Shown: positions 1 through 9,288 of the stretch, piece after piece
Layout: every line of letters starts with the position of its first letter
Numbering within the stretch: position 1 is the stretch's first letter
From: Clostridiales bacterium
GTDB lineage: Bacteria > Bacillota > Clostridia > Peptostreptococcales > Acidaminobacteraceae
Length of the DNA: 64,000 nucleotides
Direction of reading: 5' to 3'
Assembly (NCBI GenBank): GCA_016342415.1
Contig: JAEIOD010000018.1
Span: 32,987 to 96,986 of the forward strand
Position numbers and translations under genes: made by a program
Notes under the pieces: generated by a model
What the model saw: the letters and a program-made list of their open reading frames with translations, nothing else
The model's database searches: none
Told to the model about the DNA's origin: nothing

Positions 1-1
1 A

Positions 2-760
2 GAGCCTTTGATCAGAAAAAATATTGTCGAGTTGGTAAAGGAGATTTCTAATGTTGAAGGTATCAATGAAGTGACAATGACCACCAATGGCCTCTTATTA
101 AAAAATTATCTGAATGACTTAAAAGAAGCAGGACTCACGCGTATTAATTTATCTTTAGATACATTAAAATCAGATCGTTATAAAAGTATTACAAGAGGTG
201 GGAACATAGAAGATGTCTTATCCTGTATACCTCTTATATTAGCAGCTGGATTAAGTCCGTTAAAGATCAATGTGGTTTTAATCGGTGGATTTAACGAAGA
301 TGAAATTAGTGATTTTGTTGAACTGACACGTCATCAAAATATAGAGGTTAGGTTTATTGAATTGATGCCGATTGGTGAAGCCAGTCGCTGGACGAATGAT
401 AAATTTGTTTCGAATCAGAAAGTTTTGGAAGTAGTTGAACTTATTAAAATCGATAAAACACATCCATCCTCACCTGCAGAATATTACAAATTAAAAGATG
501 GTGTTGGAAAAGTTGGTTTAATCAATCCGATCAGTTGTTCGTTTTGTGTAGACTGTAATCGGATAAGAGTCACATCTGATGGTAAAGTAAAACCATGTTT
601 GCATTCTGATCAAGAAATTGAACTGATGAAAGCTTTGAGAAACCACGAGGATATTGTGAAAATCCTAAGAGTGGCTATTACCAGTAAACCAAAAGAACAC
701 CTTATCAATGATAAAGAATATAAACCTATTACAAGAGATATGAATCGGATTGGAGGATAA
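2..760 (+). CDS. moaA: GTP 3',8-cyclase MoaA (5' truncated by window edge)
   Basis: This radical SAM enzyme carries out the first step of molybdopterin synthesis, converting GTP to 3',8-cyclo-GTP with two 4Fe-4S clusters. The visible part begins at a Gly-Glu-Pro-Leu-type motif, so the N-terminal CxxxCxxC cluster lies outside the window. The second cluster motif is present (CxxC, then 13 residues, then Cys, around nt 545-600), followed by NRIR in the GTP-binding region. The protein ends in the Gly-Gly typical of MoaA. The TTG at position 8 is only the first possible codon inside the window and not the true start. moaC follows after one base, so both are in one operon. Identification is firm; only the length is unknown. 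Confidence 0.95.
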   Translation, partial: EPLIRKNIVELVKEISNVEGINEVTMTTNGLLLKNYLNDLKEAGLTRINLSLDTLKSDRYKSITRGGNIEDVLSCIPLILAAGLSPLKINVVLIGGFNEDEISDFVELTRHQNIEVRFIELMPIGEASRWTNDKFVSNQKVLEVVELIKIDKTHPSSPAEYYKLKDGVGKVGLINPISCSFCVDCNRIRVTSDGKVKPCLHSDQEIELMKALRNHEDIVKILRVAITSKPKEHLINDKEYKPITRDMNRIGG

Positions 761-761
761 G

Positions 762-1235
762 ATGTCATTTACGCATTTTAATGAAGAAGGAAAAGCCAAA
801 ATGGTGGATGTATCGGACAAAAAAGTCACGGACAGGACTGCGGTTGCTGTTGGTAGGATTAGTGTGAGTCAAGACATAATTGATAGAATTCAATCTGGTA
901 ATATGAAAAAAGGTGATGTGTTGTCAGTGGCACAAGTCGCAGGTATCATGGGTGCCAAAAAAACCAGTGAAATCATTCCTATGTGTCATAATATATTTAT
1001 TTCTGGAGCGGATATTAAATTTCAGATAGGTCATTTAGAGATTCTAATTGAAGCTACCGTAAAAACATCAGGACAAACAGGCATTGAGATGGAAGCACTG
1101 ACTGCTGTGAGTATTGCAGCACTTACCATTTATGACATGTGTAAAGCTGTAGATAAAAACATGATTATACACGATGTTAAACTCGTTAAAAAAACAGGTG
1201 GAAAAAGTGGTGCTTATGAAAGAAAAGAGGATTAA
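762..1235 (+). CDS. moaC: Cyclic pyranopterin monophosphate synthase MoaC
   Basis: MoaC converts the MoaA product into cyclic pyranopterin monophosphate, the second step of molybdenum-cofactor synthesis in the cytoplasm. The 157-residue length is normal for the family. Hallmarks are the N-terminal VDVSDK segment, the [17 protein letters not shown] block, the [14 protein letters not shown] block and the C-terminal YDMCKAVDK region, which carries the catalytic Asp and Lys. I place the start at ATG 762, because GGAGG at 752-756 is well spaced for it; an in-frame TTG at 750 would overlap that site. The stop codon directly abuts the ATG of the MOSC gene, so moaA, moaC and the MOSC gene are translationally linked. 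Confidence 0.95.
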   Translation: MSFTHFNEEGKAKMVDVSDKKVTDRTAVAVGRISVSQDIIDRIQSGNMKKGDVLSVAQVAGIMGAKKTSEIIPMCHNIFISGADIKFQIGHLEILIEATVKTSGQTGIEMEALTAVSIAALTIYDMCKAVDKNMIIHDVKLVKKTGGKSGAYERKED

Positions 1236-1697
1236 ATGGCAAAAATATTAGCAATAAATATCAGTGAAACCAAAGGTGTTATTAAAAAATCTGTAGATGA
1301 AGTCATGTTGATTGAAGATTTTGGAATAGAAAATGATGCCCATGCAGGCAAGTGGCATAGACAAGTCAGTTTACTCGGACAAGAGAGTGTTGATAAGATG
1401 ATTGCAAAGGGATTGGATCATTTGGTTCCTGGTGTATTTGCTGAAAACTTAACCACTGAAGGTATTATACTTTATGAATTACCTGTAGGTACAGTGTTAC
1501 AAATCGGTGAAACGGTTCATGAAGTGACTCAAATCGGAAAAGAATGTCATACAGGGTGTGAAATCAAACAGATTACTGGAGATTGTGTGATGCCAAGAGA
1601 AGGTATATTTACCAAAGTGTTAAAAGGTGGTATTTTAAAACCGGGAGATGAAATTGTAGTCTTAGATAAAAAAGAGGAAACTTTCATAATGAAATAA
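1236..1697 (+). CDS. MOSC domain protein (molybdenum-cofactor associated)
   Basis: A 153-residue stand-alone MOSC domain, the fold shared with the C-terminus of Moco sulfurases, thought to carry or transfer sulfur with a conserved cysteine. The conserved cysteine block GKECHTGC lies around residue 104, and the AHAGKWHRQVSLL and VFAENLTTEGI segments are typical of stand-alone bacterial MOSC proteins. The ATG follows the moaC stop without a gap. Its place as last gene of a moaA-moaC operon, ahead of a strong terminator, suggests a role in cofactor maturation or delivery. The exact reaction of these small MOSC proteins is not settled, so no symbol is given. Confidence 0.9.
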   Translation: MAKILAINISETKGVIKKSVDEVMLIEDFGIENDAHAGKWHRQVSLLGQESVDKMIAKGLDHLVPGVFAENLTTEGIILYELPVGTVLQIGETVHEVTQIGKECHTGCEIKQITGDCVMPREGIFTKVLKGGILKPGDEIVVLDKKEETFIMK

Positions 1698-1730
1698 AAG
1701 CAGCGCTAAGCGCTGCTTTACTTGTTTTTG
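1697..1730. terminator. Bidirectional intrinsic terminator
   Basis: A perfect 10-bp stem (AAAGCAGCGC, loop TAA, GCGCTGCTTT, 1697-1719) is followed by ACTTGTTTTT. It overlaps the MOSC stop codon. The stem arms are flanked by A and T runs on both sides, so it can also end the minus-strand diguanylate cyclase gene that stops at 1771. Confidence 0.9.
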
Positions 1731-1770
1731 AGTTCGTCTGATGTGAACTCATTTATGATCCAAATAAAAC

Positions 1771-3732
1771 TCATTGATCTTCTTCGAATAGTTTTTCATC
1801 TCTTTCAAATTCAATTCGATTTCTTCCCTTTTGTTTTGCCTGATAAAGAAGAACATCCGCTTCTTTTAATGATGTTTCAATGAAATCTTTTCGTTCTCGA
1901 TTCACTAAAGTTATACCTGCACTGAATGTAATCCCAAAACCTAAACTTTCTTTTATTAAACCATCAAGACTCTCTTTAATTCCGTTTAATACATTCTGTG
2001 CATCTAAAATGGAAAGATTCCTTAGTATCGCTACAAATTCTTCCCCGCCGTATCGGTAGAACTCATCCCCATCTCTTAGACGGCCTTTAAAACACTTACC
2101 TAAGAGTTTAAGTACTTGGTCGCCTATATCATGTCCATAAGTGTCATTGACATGCTTGAAATGATCAAGGTCTACCATTGCCACGACAATGGGAACTGAT
2201 AAAAGTTGATTTTCATAAATATCTTCAAGATCATTCAATAACTTCCTTCTATTTGGCAGTTCTGTCAGCTGATCGTAAAGCGCCATATGTTGTAGTTCAT
2301 TTGTCTGTAAATACTGCTCGGTAACATCACTCATGAAATATAGACAAGAATCCTTTCCGTGATAGACCATCGGTTTTCGAATCATTTCGATAAAGAATAC
2401 ACGACCTGAAGGACTTTTTACTGAATGAATTTCATCAGTTTCTTTTTGAAACTCAAATTCTCCAAAAGCATTCAAATAATTTTCTATATCTTTTCCCATC
2501 ATCTTGGTTATGATTGGATTATTATAGACCACTTTTCCTTTTCGCGTTACAATTGTAATGCCTTCATTGGAAAGCTGGAACAATTGCTCGAAGACAACAT
2601 CTTCTTGTTTCATGAAATGCCCTTGGAGTATCAAACCTCTTCTGATCAAAAAGAAAACAATAGATGCTGTAATCACCAACATTGTGATTGTGATAACCAA
2701 ATCCTGTATGTGATGAGCATTGAATTCTTTGGTGAAATCATTGATTTCTGTAATAATGTCATCGCTGTGGAATCCCATTCCGATATATGCATTCCATTGG
2801 TCCAGTCGTTTGACATAAGAGATTTTCTCACTTATGACATCAGAGTTTGGTTTGTAGTAATGGTATGTGAAATATCCATCTTCTGAGTTCGTTAAAGTGT
2901 TCATGAAACCCTCTAATATGTTGACACCATTAACATCGATCAATCCTGAAATATCAGTATTCAAGTTTTCCGAACTTCCTGATACCAGAGCAGTACCATC
3001 GTAATCTACAATGAAAATATAATTCTCGGTACCTTCATAATACTCTTGAAGCCTTTCAAATGTTTCATTTTTCAATCGTTGCTCAACGTCTTCTTCATAG
3101 CTGCCTGTACCAATGATAAAATCAAATTCAGGAATGTATCGACAATATGATGTTTTCTTTAAAGGTTCTCCATCCTTTACCTTTGGCCAGTAATAAGTAA
3201 CAAAAACACCATCAGGATTTTCTTTTGCCAGTGCTATTTCTCGAGCGAAGAAAGTGCCATCTTTATCTTGGGCTTCCATAAGGCTGACACCTTCAATACT
3301 ATCATCTGTACCTGAGCGTAGTAAATAAGCATCTGTACTCATAACAAAATATAAATACTCAGAATCAGCTGACACAACTTGCTCAAAATACTGTATGGCT
3401 TCAACTTTTCTTAATTGAGGATTCTCTATAGCCGTTAAATCGGAGTTAAGTAGGATTCCCTCAAGAATATTGATCTTATTTGAAATTAAAGCTCTTTCAT
3501 CTTCATCAATCTTAGTCAGACTATATTCTATTTCATCAATGCGATTATTAACTTCAGATTCGACAATACTCTCCATCCGATTTCTAACATACTTATCAAA
3601 TCTTTTGCTTGAACCTTTAGTATGTTCTATATCCGAACTGAAAATAAAAACTACTATTACAGAAAAACCTATGATGATAGCCAAAATCATCATAATCCAG
3701 TTCTTCAGTATCTTTTTTTGACTTACACGCAT
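1771..3732 (-). CDS. Membrane diguanylate cyclase with extracellular Cache sensor, PAS and GGDEF domains
   Basis: This 653-residue protein should make cyclic di-GMP from two GTP in response to an external ligand. Order of domains: short cytoplasmic start; membrane helix about residues 14-32; a long extracytoplasmic region about 35-340 with two Cache-like repeats; membrane helix about 345-365; PAS domain about 380-475; GGDEF domain about 485-645. The active-site loop reads GGEEF at 562-566, a competent variant. An RDGD sequence five residues earlier fits the inhibitory I-site. The HD-GYP protein at 11930 could degrade the product. The start ATG has a GGGAG ribosome site. The gene is monocistronic and convergent with the Moco operon. 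Confidence 0.92.
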   Translation of the reverse strand: MRVSQKKILKNWIMMILAIIIGFSVIVVFIFSSDIEHTKGSSKRFDKYVRNRMESIVESEVNNRIDEIEYSLTKIDEDERALISNKINILEGILLNSDLTAIENPQLRKVEAIQYFEQVVSADSEYLYFVMSTDAYLLRSGTDDSIEGVSLMEAQDKDGTFFAREIALAKENPDGVFVTYYWPKVKDGEPLKKTSYCRYIPEFDFIIGTGSYEEDVEQRLKNETFERLQEYYEGTENYIFIVDYDGTALVSGSSENLNTDISGLIDVNGVNILEGFMNTLTNSEDGYFTYHYYKPNSDVISEKISYVKRLDQWNAYIGMGFHSDDIITEINDFTKEFNAHHIQDLVITITMLVITASIVFFLIRRGLILQGHFMKQEDVVFEQLFQLSNEGITIVTRKGKVVYNNPIITKMMGKDIENYLNAFGEFEFQKETDEIHSVKSPSGRVFFIEMIRKPMVYHGKDSCLYFMSDVTEQYLQTNELQHMALYDQLTELPNRRKLLNDLEDIYENQLLSVPIVVAMVDLDHFKHVNDTYGHDIGDQVLKLLGKCFKGRLRDGDEFYRYGGEEFVAILRNLSILDAQNVLNGIKESLDGLIKESLGFGITFSAGITLVNRERKDFIETSLKEADVLLYQAKQKGRNRIEFERDEKLFEEDQ

Positions 3733-4035
3733 TATATTCTACTCCCACTTCAACGTTTTGTTTTATTAATAACCACTTTTTAAGACATTTAAGCATATGC
3801 AAATTGAATAATGTATTCTGTTAGACAATATATATTATCAAGTATATCATAATAATACAATGTTCTTATCAAACACCTAAATATCGATGTTATATAGCCA
3901 GTGAACTACATGGTCAGATATTGTCATTTCCTGAGGACATGAAACAGAATTCCCGACAAGTTCTTTACAAAAGAATCTACGTCTAAAGTAATAAACTTTC
4001 ATTGTCTACTAAAAGTTAAGAGTCTTTAAAGAACC
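3733..4035. other. Intergenic region between divergent genes, no gene seen
   Basis: About 300 bases of very AT-rich DNA separate the minus-strand cyclase from murB. No open frame with a ribosome site was seen, and I recognise no riboswitch fold. The promoter of the cyclase gene should lie here but I could not fix it. Confidence 0.5.
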
Positions 4036-4064
4036 TTGTATAATCAATATATTTACCCTATAAT
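4036..4064 (+). promoter_or_regulatory. Sigma-A type promoter of the murB operon
   Basis: TTGTAT (4036-4041), 17 bases, then TATAAT (4059-4064), ending 23 bases before the murB start. A second TATAAT at 4039-4044 overlaps this -35 box and could form an alternative start. An AAAGGAGAG ribosome site follows just before ATG 4088. Confidence 0.65.
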
Positions 4065-4087
4065 GATGTTACGTAAAGGAGAGATAA

Positions 4088-5032
4088 ATGCAAAATTTGA
4101 AAGACGATAGAAAACCATTTGCTGAAACAAATGGACTTTATGAAAAAATAAAAGACATTGTTCATCCCGAAAGAGTATTGTTGAATGAACCAATGTCTAA
4201 TCATACATCATTTAAAATTGGTGGACCAGCTGCGATGTTAATAGAAATTGCCGATTCAAGTGAATTAATTCGTTTATTACCCTTATTAAAAGACACTAAT
4301 GTTCAATATTTTATTATGGGGAACGGTTCAAACTTATTGGTAAGTGATAACGGGTATAAAGGGATTGTGATTAAGCTTGCAGACTATTTAACAAATGTCA
4401 CAATCGACAAACATGAAATCACAGCTGAAGCTGGTATTTTATTATCGACACTATCGAAGATTATTGCCAAAGAATCTCTTATAGGATTTGAGTTCGCAAG
4501 TGGCATTCCTGGTACTGTCGGTGGTGCTATAGCTATGAATGCCGGTGCATATGATGGTGAAATGAAAAATTGTGTGAAATCAGTTAAGGTTTTGACACAA
4601 AACGGTGAAATTTTAGATTTAACAAATGAAGAGATGAATTTTGGGTATAGAACAAGTGATATAAAAAAATATGATTACATCGTTTTAGAAACAACTTTTG
4701 CGTTTGAAAAAGGTGATCCAAAAGAAATTTCAGAAAAAACAAAAGACTTTACTGAAAGAAGAACATCGAAACAACCGCTGACACTACCGTCTGCTGGATC
4801 GATGTTTAAAAGACCTGTAGGGTATTTTGCAGGCAAACTCATTGATGATTCAGGATTAAGAGGCGTTAGAATCGGAGATGCACAAATATCGGAAAAACAT
4901 TGTGGTTTTGTTGTTAATAGAGGCAATGCGACATGTAGGGAAGTGCAGGATTTAATTCGAATGGTACAAAAAATTGTAAAAGATAATTATGGGGTTATGT
5001 TAGAAACAGAGGTTAAATATCTAGGAGGCTAA
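4088..5032 (+). CDS. murB: UDP-N-acetylenolpyruvoylglucosamine reductase (type II MurB)
   Basis: MurB reduces UDP-GlcNAc-enolpyruvate to UDP-MurNAc with NADPH and bound FAD, the second committed step of peptidoglycan synthesis. The 314-residue length and the absence of the extra loop of enterobacterial MurB mark it as type II. FAD-domain hallmarks are FKIGGPA, MGNGSNLLVSDNGY and the FEFASGIPGTVGGAIAMNAGAY block. The catalytic serine lies in PSAGSMFKRP and the catalytic glutamate in the C-terminal LETEVKYLG. Its own promoter lies just upstream. The next gene, a PHP protein, starts one base after the stop, which is the usual Firmicutes arrangement leading into rapZ-yvcK. Confidence 0.97.
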   Translation: MQNLKDDRKPFAETNGLYEKIKDIVHPERVLLNEPMSNHTSFKIGGPAAMLIEIADSSELIRLLPLLKDTNVQYFIMGNGSNLLVSDNGYKGIVIKLADYLTNVTIDKHEITAEAGILLSTLSKIIAKESLIGFEFASGIPGTVGGAIAMNAGAYDGEMKNCVKSVKVLTQNGEILDLTNEEMNFGYRTSDIKKYDYIVLETTFAFEKGDPKEISEKTKDFTERRTSKQPLTLPSAGSMFKRPVGYFAGKLIDDSGLRGVRIGDAQISEKHCGFVVNRGNATCREVQDLIRMVQKIVKDNYGVMLETEVKYLGG

Positions 5033-5033
5033 C

Positions 5034-5765
5034 ATGAGAATAATAGCAGATTATCATACACATACAACTTTCAGTCACGGATCAGGTTCAATAGAAGACA
5101 ATGTTAAAGTGGCAATTGAAAAAGGATTAAAAATATTAGCTATAAGTGATCATGGCCCAGGTCATGCATTTTATGGTATAAAGAAACACCGTTATAAGGA
5201 TATGAGAGCGGAGATCGATCGTCTGAATAAGATATATCCAGAGATAGAAATACTACTCAGTTTAGAAGCCAATTTTATGAGTGTCGATGGAACTTTGGAT
5301 GTGGATGATGAACTACTTCAAATGTCGGATTTGATTATGTGTGGTTACCATTTTGGAAGTACACCAAAGAATTTCTTTTTGGATATAAAAATGCATGTTT
5401 ATGCTTATTTATCAAGATATTCTAAATCTATTTATAAAAAATCTGAAAAAATAAACACAAAAATGATGATTAATGCGATGAGAAAGTATGATCTAACAGC
5501 AATAACTCACCCTGGTGCTAAAGGACCAATTGATATAAAAAAAGTAGCTAAAGTGGCTTCTGAAGAAAATGTTGCTTTGGAAGTGAATGTAAAACATGGT
5601 CATTTAACTGTAGATGAAATACATGAAGCCATGAAAACAGATGTTATGTTCATATTAGGAAGTGATGCCCATGATGCAGAAAGAGTTGGTGATTTTTCTG
5701 CGAGTTTGGAGCGTTGTATAGAGGCTGGTGTACCAGTGGAACGAATTATGAATGCAGAGGTTTAA
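5034..5765 (+). CDS. PHP domain phosphoesterase family protein
   Basis: A 243-residue PHP-fold protein of the YcdX/histidinol-phosphatase-like group, expected to be a trinuclear-metal hydrolase of a phosphomonoester. Metal-ligand motifs are visible: DYHTHTTFSHG near residue 6, SDHGPGH near 39, a glutamate in LSLEANF, MCGYHFG, ITHPGAK and the C-terminal GSDAHD. The gene sits between murB and rapZ and overlaps the region upstream of rapZ by no more than a few bases, so it belongs to this operon. PHP proteins recur at this spot in clostridial genomes, but the substrate is not known. It could also be annotated as a histidinol-phosphatase, but nothing nearby points to histidine synthesis. Confidence 0.85.
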   Translation: MRIIADYHTHTTFSHGSGSIEDNVKVAIEKGLKILAISDHGPGHAFYGIKKHRYKDMRAEIDRLNKIYPEIEILLSLEANFMSVDGTLDVDDELLQMSDLIMCGYHFGSTPKNFFLDIKMHVYAYLSRYSKSIYKKSEKINTKMMINAMRKYDLTAITHPGAKGPIDIKKVAKVASEENVALEVNVKHGHLTVDEIHEAMKTDVMFILGSDAHDAERVGDFSASLERCIEAGVPVERIMNAEV

Positions 5766-5766
5766 A

Positions 5767-6615
5767 ATGAAAATTGTTATCGTTACAGGTTTGTCGGGTG
5801 CTGGTAAATCATCAGCTATGAAGAGTATGGAAGATTCAGGGTATTACTGTGTTGATAATTTACCACCTATTTTAATTTCAAAATTTATTGAAATATGTCA
5901 GTACAATGTAGAAGAATTGGACAATATTGCTTTAGGTATTGATATTCGAGGAGGTGCTTTTTTTGATGACTTCCACGACGGATATCAGGAACTGATCAAA
6001 AAAGGTCATGAATGTAAAATCTTGTATGTAGAGGCTTCTGATGAATCTTTGGTAAAAAGATATAAAGAGTTGAGACGTCCGCATCCGCTTTCAGGTGAAC
6101 AAACTTTAATTGAAAGTATTCGAATGGAACGTGTGATGATGCAGTCGTTAAGAAACTCCGCTGACATCATAATTGATACATCCAATCTTGGTATCAATGA
6201 TTTTAGAAATCAAGTTAAGGAAAAGTTTCTAGAGGATACATCTCAACCTAATATTTCCATCATCTGCAATTCTTTTGGTTTTAAAAAAGGCATCGCAATT
6301 GATGCAGACCTGGTGTTTGATGTTAGGTTTTTACCAAATCCGTTTTATATCTCTGAACTCAGAGAAAGAACAGGCAATGAAAAAGATGTACAAGACTACG
6401 TGATGAGCTTTGATGAAAGTCGAGTCTTTTTAGAAAAAACAACGGATTTAGTGGAATTTTTAATTCCTCAATATATAAAAGAAGGAAAAACACAATTGGT
6501 TATCAGTTTTGGGTGTACAGGTGGTAGACATCGTTCAGTGACCATGGCCAATAAATTAGGTGATCACTTAAAGAAACTTAATTATAGAGTTTTTATTACA
6601 CATAGGGACAGTTGA
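5767..6615 (+). CDS. rapZ: RNase adapter / nucleotide-binding protein RapZ (YvcJ)
   Basis: RapZ has an N-terminal P-loop kinase-like domain (Walker A GLSGAGKS near residue 8) and a C-terminal domain with FGCTGGRHRSV, both plainly seen here. In enterobacteria it controls the small RNA that governs glmS; in Bacillus the homologue YvcJ hydrolyses nucleotides and affects competence. Its role in this organism cannot be read from the sequence. I start it at ATG 5767 (282 residues, close to the family norm), because AGAGG at 5756-5760 sits six bases upstream. An ATG at 5752 would add five residues and overlap the PHP gene. yvcK follows after one base. Confidence 0.95.
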   Translation: MKIVIVTGLSGAGKSSAMKSMEDSGYYCVDNLPPILISKFIEICQYNVEELDNIALGIDIRGGAFFDDFHDGYQELIKKGHECKILYVEASDESLVKRYKELRRPHPLSGEQTLIESIRMERVMMQSLRNSADIIIDTSNLGINDFRNQVKEKFLEDTSQPNISIICNSFGFKKGIAIDADLVFDVRFLPNPFYISELRERTGNEKDVQDYVMSFDESRVFLEKTTDLVEFLIPQYIKEGKTQLVISFGCTGGRHRSVTMANKLGDHLKKLNYRVFITHRDS

Positions 6616-6616
6616 T

Positions 6617-7585
6617 ATGAATTGTGAAACTAAAATAGTAGCCATTGGTGGCGGAACAGGTCTTTCAATACTTCTCAGAGGTTTAAAATTGGTCTCAGAA
6701 GAGATTACTGCCATCGTTAATGTTGTAGATGATGGTGGCGGTTCAGGTGTATTAAGAGAAGACCTTGCGATGTTACCACCGGGTGATATAAGAAACTGCA
6801 TATTAGGTCTTGCTGGTAAAGAACCTGTACTTCAAGAATTATTTGCTTATAGATTTGATGAAGGTCGTTATAAGAATCAATCTTTTGGTAATTTGATGAT
6901 TGCAGCAATGGTTGGCATCTCTGATAGTTTTGAAGATGCGATTTCGAAAATTAGTGATATTTTTGCTGTAAAGGGTCAAGTATTGCCAGCCACCAATGAA
7001 GATGTTCATTTGGTTGCAGCACTTAAAGATGGAACAATTGTTAGAGGAGAATCTAAAATACCTTATCAGGTGCTCAAGAAAAAATCTCCTATTGAAATGG
7101 TTTGTTTAAAACCAAAACAAGTTAAAGCATTACCACAATCAATTCAAGCGATTGATGAAGCTGATGTCATATTTGTAGGTCCTGGTAGTTTGTATACCAG
7201 TTTGATTCCAAACTTACTTGTTGAAGGTATTGCGGAATCCATCATGGCTTCATCTGCAAAAAAAGTATATGTTGCCAATTTGATGACACAACCTGGTGAA
7301 ACAGATGATTTTAGCATAGCTGATCATATGGATGCTATTTATAAACATGCTCCTATTCAGTTTGATTATGTAATTGCCAACAATCATGAAGTTTCAAAAG
7401 ATGTCAAAGAGAGATACCAAAAAGAAGATTCTAAACTGTTGCTTTTGACAAAAAAAGATAAAAATCATTTTAAGAAATTAAACATTCAAGTTTTGGAAGC
7501 TGATTTTATAGAGGTGAAGCAGGGTTATGTACGTCATGATATAATCAAGTTGGTTAAGTATTTGGAACGATACGTTGATAATTAA
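6617..7585 (+). CDS. yvcK: Gluconeogenesis/cell-shape factor YvcK (UPF0052, CofD-like fold)
   Basis: A 322-residue YvcK protein. Family signatures are the N-terminal IGGGTGLS-LLRGLK nucleotide-sugar binding loop, VDDGGGSG-LRED, PPGDIRNC, and the central DVIFVGPGSLYTSLIPNLLV block. In Bacillus subtilis YvcK binds UDP-sugars and is needed for normal shape and for growth on gluconeogenic carbon sources. It lies one base after rapZ as in most Firmicutes. Two terminator-like hairpins follow, so transcription from murB probably ends here. The usual next gene, whiA, is 3 kb away, beyond the tryptophanase module. Confidence 0.95.
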   Translation: MNCETKIVAIGGGTGLSILLRGLKLVSEEITAIVNVVDDGGGSGVLREDLAMLPPGDIRNCILGLAGKEPVLQELFAYRFDEGRYKNQSFGNLMIAAMVGISDSFEDAISKISDIFAVKGQVLPATNEDVHLVAALKDGTIVRGESKIPYQVLKKKSPIEMVCLKPKQVKALPQSIQAIDEADVIFVGPGSLYTSLIPNLLVEGIAESIMASSAKKVYVANLMTQPGETDDFSIADHMDAIYKHAPIQFDYVIANNHEVSKDVKERYQKEDSKLLLLTKKDKNHFKKLNIQVLEADFIEVKQGYVRHDIIKLVKYLERYVDN

Positions 7586-7620
7586 AGATTTGATAACGTT
7601 TTATATGTTTTATAATATGA

Positions 7621-7657
7621 AATGGAGTGTGACTTAGAGTGTTGCACTTCATTTTTA
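7621..7657 (+). terminator. Intrinsic terminator after yvcK
   Basis: Stem AATGGAGTG / CACTTCATT (one G-U pair) with a 14-base loop, followed by a short T run at 7652-7656. It should end the murB-yvcK transcript. Confidence 0.7.
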
Positions 7658-7683
7658 GTTTGGATGTTTGTAACACCTATCGA

Positions 7684-7730
7684 AACCGGAAATCTACTGT
7701 CGAAATCGGATTGTCTGGTTTTCTTTTTTG
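7684..7730 (+). terminator. Second terminator-like hairpin in the tnaA upstream region
   Basis: AACCGGA-AATC pairs with GATT-TCTGGTT with one bulged base and a G-U pair, followed by TTCTTTTTT. It lies before the tnaA promoter, so it backs up the first terminator and is not an attenuator of tnaA. Confidence 0.55.
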
Positions 7731-7808
7731 TTATCGATCCTTTCTTGTTTTTAGATCAACTCCTCAGTTGCTGTTATAGCAAGAGGCGTATGAAATTGTA
7801 GGGCCCCA

Positions 7809-7854
7809 TTGACATTGACATTCAAAATGATATAATAAAATTGTTATCATGATA
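7809..7854 (+). promoter_or_regulatory. Strong tnaA promoter with a palindrome at the start site
   Basis: TTGACA (7809-7814), 16 bases, then an extended -10, TGATATAAT (TATAAT 7831-7836). A second TTGACA directly repeats at 7815-7820. A perfect palindrome, TATCATGATA (7845-7854), covers the expected start of transcription, and a partial copy, TTATCAT, follows at 7864-7870. This is a plausible operator for the YheO-like regulator encoded after tnaA. The promoter is close to consensus; the operator role is inferred. Confidence 0.7.
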
Positions 7855-7904
7855 GTAAAAAAATTATCATGTGGTGTGTTTACTTATTTGAAAAGGAGAA
7901 TATT

Positions 7905-9284
7905 ATGGCGAAATACATAGCAGAACCATTCAAGATTAAGATGGTAGAAACTCTTAAGATGACAACAAGAGAAGAAAGAGTTGAAAAACTAAAATTAGCA
8001 AATTACAATGTGTTCGGGCTGGATTCAGATGATGTTTATATTGATTTGTTAACAGATAGTGGTACTGGTGCTATGAGTGATAAGCAGTGGGCTGGTATGA
8101 TGATCGGTGATGAGTCTTATGCTGGAGCAAGAGGCTATAAGAAACTTCAAAAAGCTGTAACCGATATTTTTGGATATAAGTATATGCAACCCGTACATCA
8201 AGGTAGAGCAGCTGAACAAGTATTGCTTCCAAATCTTTTGAAGAAGGGGCAAACTTGTATTTCTAATATGCACTTTGATACTACTAGAGGTCATGTTGGT
8301 TTATTAGGCGCTATTCCTACCGATATAGTTGTAGAAGAAGCAAAAGACACATTTAATTATGCGCCATTTAAAGGTAATATGGACATTGTAAGATTAGAGG
8401 AAAAGATTAACGAAGTTGGAAAAGAAAATGTTGGTCTTATTATAATGACAATCACGAACAACAGTGCAGGTGGTCAACCCGTTTCTATGGCAAATATGAG
8501 AGCGACATATGAAATTGCTAAGAAGTATGGAATTACTCTTATCTTAGATGCTGCTAGATACGCCGAAAATGCACATTTTATAAAAACAAGAGAAGAAGGT
8601 TACGCTGATAAATCAATAAAAGAAATTACTAGAGAAATGTTTGGTTATGCCTCTGCGTTTACTATGAGTGCTAAAAAAGATGCTATTGTAAACATGGGTG
8701 GACTTATTGGTGTTAAAGATGATGAAGACCTTTATACCAATGTAAAAAGTCTTACAATTCCATATGAAGGTTTTGTGACGTATGGTGGACTTAACGGTAG
8801 AGATATCGAAGCTTTGGCAATTGGTTTATACGAAGGGCTTGAAGAAGATTTCTTAAGATATAGAATCGGACAAATTCAGTATCTTGGAGAGTGTTTGAGA
8901 GAAAGAGATATTCCTTTCCAGTTTCCAGTAGGAGGTCATGCAGTATTTTTAGATGCAAAACAAATACTACCTCATATTCCTTACTATGAGTTCCCTGGAC
9001 AAGCATTAGCTTGTGAACTGTATATTGAAGCAGGTATCAGATGTTGTGACATTGGTTCTTATCTATTGGATTTAGATCCTGTAACAGGTGAACAACAACA
9101 ATCTGAGATGGAGTTTACTAGATTGGCAGTTCCTAGAAGAACTTATACACAAGCTCATTTTGATGTTATAGTTGAAGCCCTTGAAAACATTATGAAGAGA
9201 AAAGATGAGATCAAAGGTTATGAAATTCTATGGCAACCACCTGTATTAAGACACTTTACTGCTAAATTGAAGCCTGTGGAGTAA
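7905..9284 (+). CDS. tnaA: Tryptophanase (tryptophan indole-lyase)
   Basis: This PLP enzyme cleaves tryptophan to indole, pyruvate and ammonia. The 459-residue chain has the PLP lysine in SAKKDA (about K258), the carboxylate-binding arginine in VPRRTYT, and [10 protein letters not shown]. Two residues separate it from tyrosine phenol-lyase: the FDTTRGH motif has Asp (D125) where the phenol-lyase has Thr, and the C-terminus reads LRHFTAKL with the tryptophanase His (H450). I start at ATG 7905 with AAGGAGAA upstream; an in-frame ATG at 7869 has no ribosome site. The gene has its own promoter, and a YheO-type regulator follows five bases later. No tryptophan permease lies beside it. Confidence 0.93.
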   Translation: MAKYIAEPFKIKMVETLKMTTREERVEKLKLANYNVFGLDSDDVYIDLLTDSGTGAMSDKQWAGMMIGDESYAGARGYKKLQKAVTDIFGYKYMQPVHQGRAAEQVLLPNLLKKGQTCISNMHFDTTRGHVGLLGAIPTDIVVEEAKDTFNYAPFKGNMDIVRLEEKINEVGKENVGLIIMTITNNSAGGQPVSMANMRATYEIAKKYGITLILDAARYAENAHFIKTREEGYADKSIKEITREMFGYASAFTMSAKKDAIVNMGGLIGVKDDEDLYTNVKSLTIPYEGFVTYGGLNGRDIEALAIGLYEGLEEDFLRYRIGQIQYLGECLRERDIPFQFPVGGHAVFLDAKQILPHIPYYEFPGQALACELYIEAGIRCCDIGSYLLDLDPVTGEQQQSEMEFTRLAVPRRTYTQAHFDVIVEALENIMKRKDEIKGYEILWQPPVLRHFTAKLKPVE

Positions 9285-9288
9285 ATTC

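Noticed and set aside
1729..1750. Second hairpin GAGTTC/GAACTC after the Moco operon
   Set aside because: No T run follows on either strand; the strong hairpin at 1697-1719 already explains termination.
2425..2886. Plus-strand 153-codon open frame inside the diguanylate cyclase gene
   Set aside because: It is a shadow of the clearly coding minus-strand PAS/GGDEF region.
7869..7904. In-frame ATG 36 bases upstream of tnaA with a Trp codon, as a TnaC-like leader peptide
   Set aside because: It has no ribosome site, runs directly into tnaA with no stop, and shows no TnaC-like sequence.
7905..9284. Tyrosine phenol-lyase
   Set aside because: Asp in FDTTRGH and His in LRHFTAK match tryptophanase; the phenol-lyase has Thr and Phe at these places.
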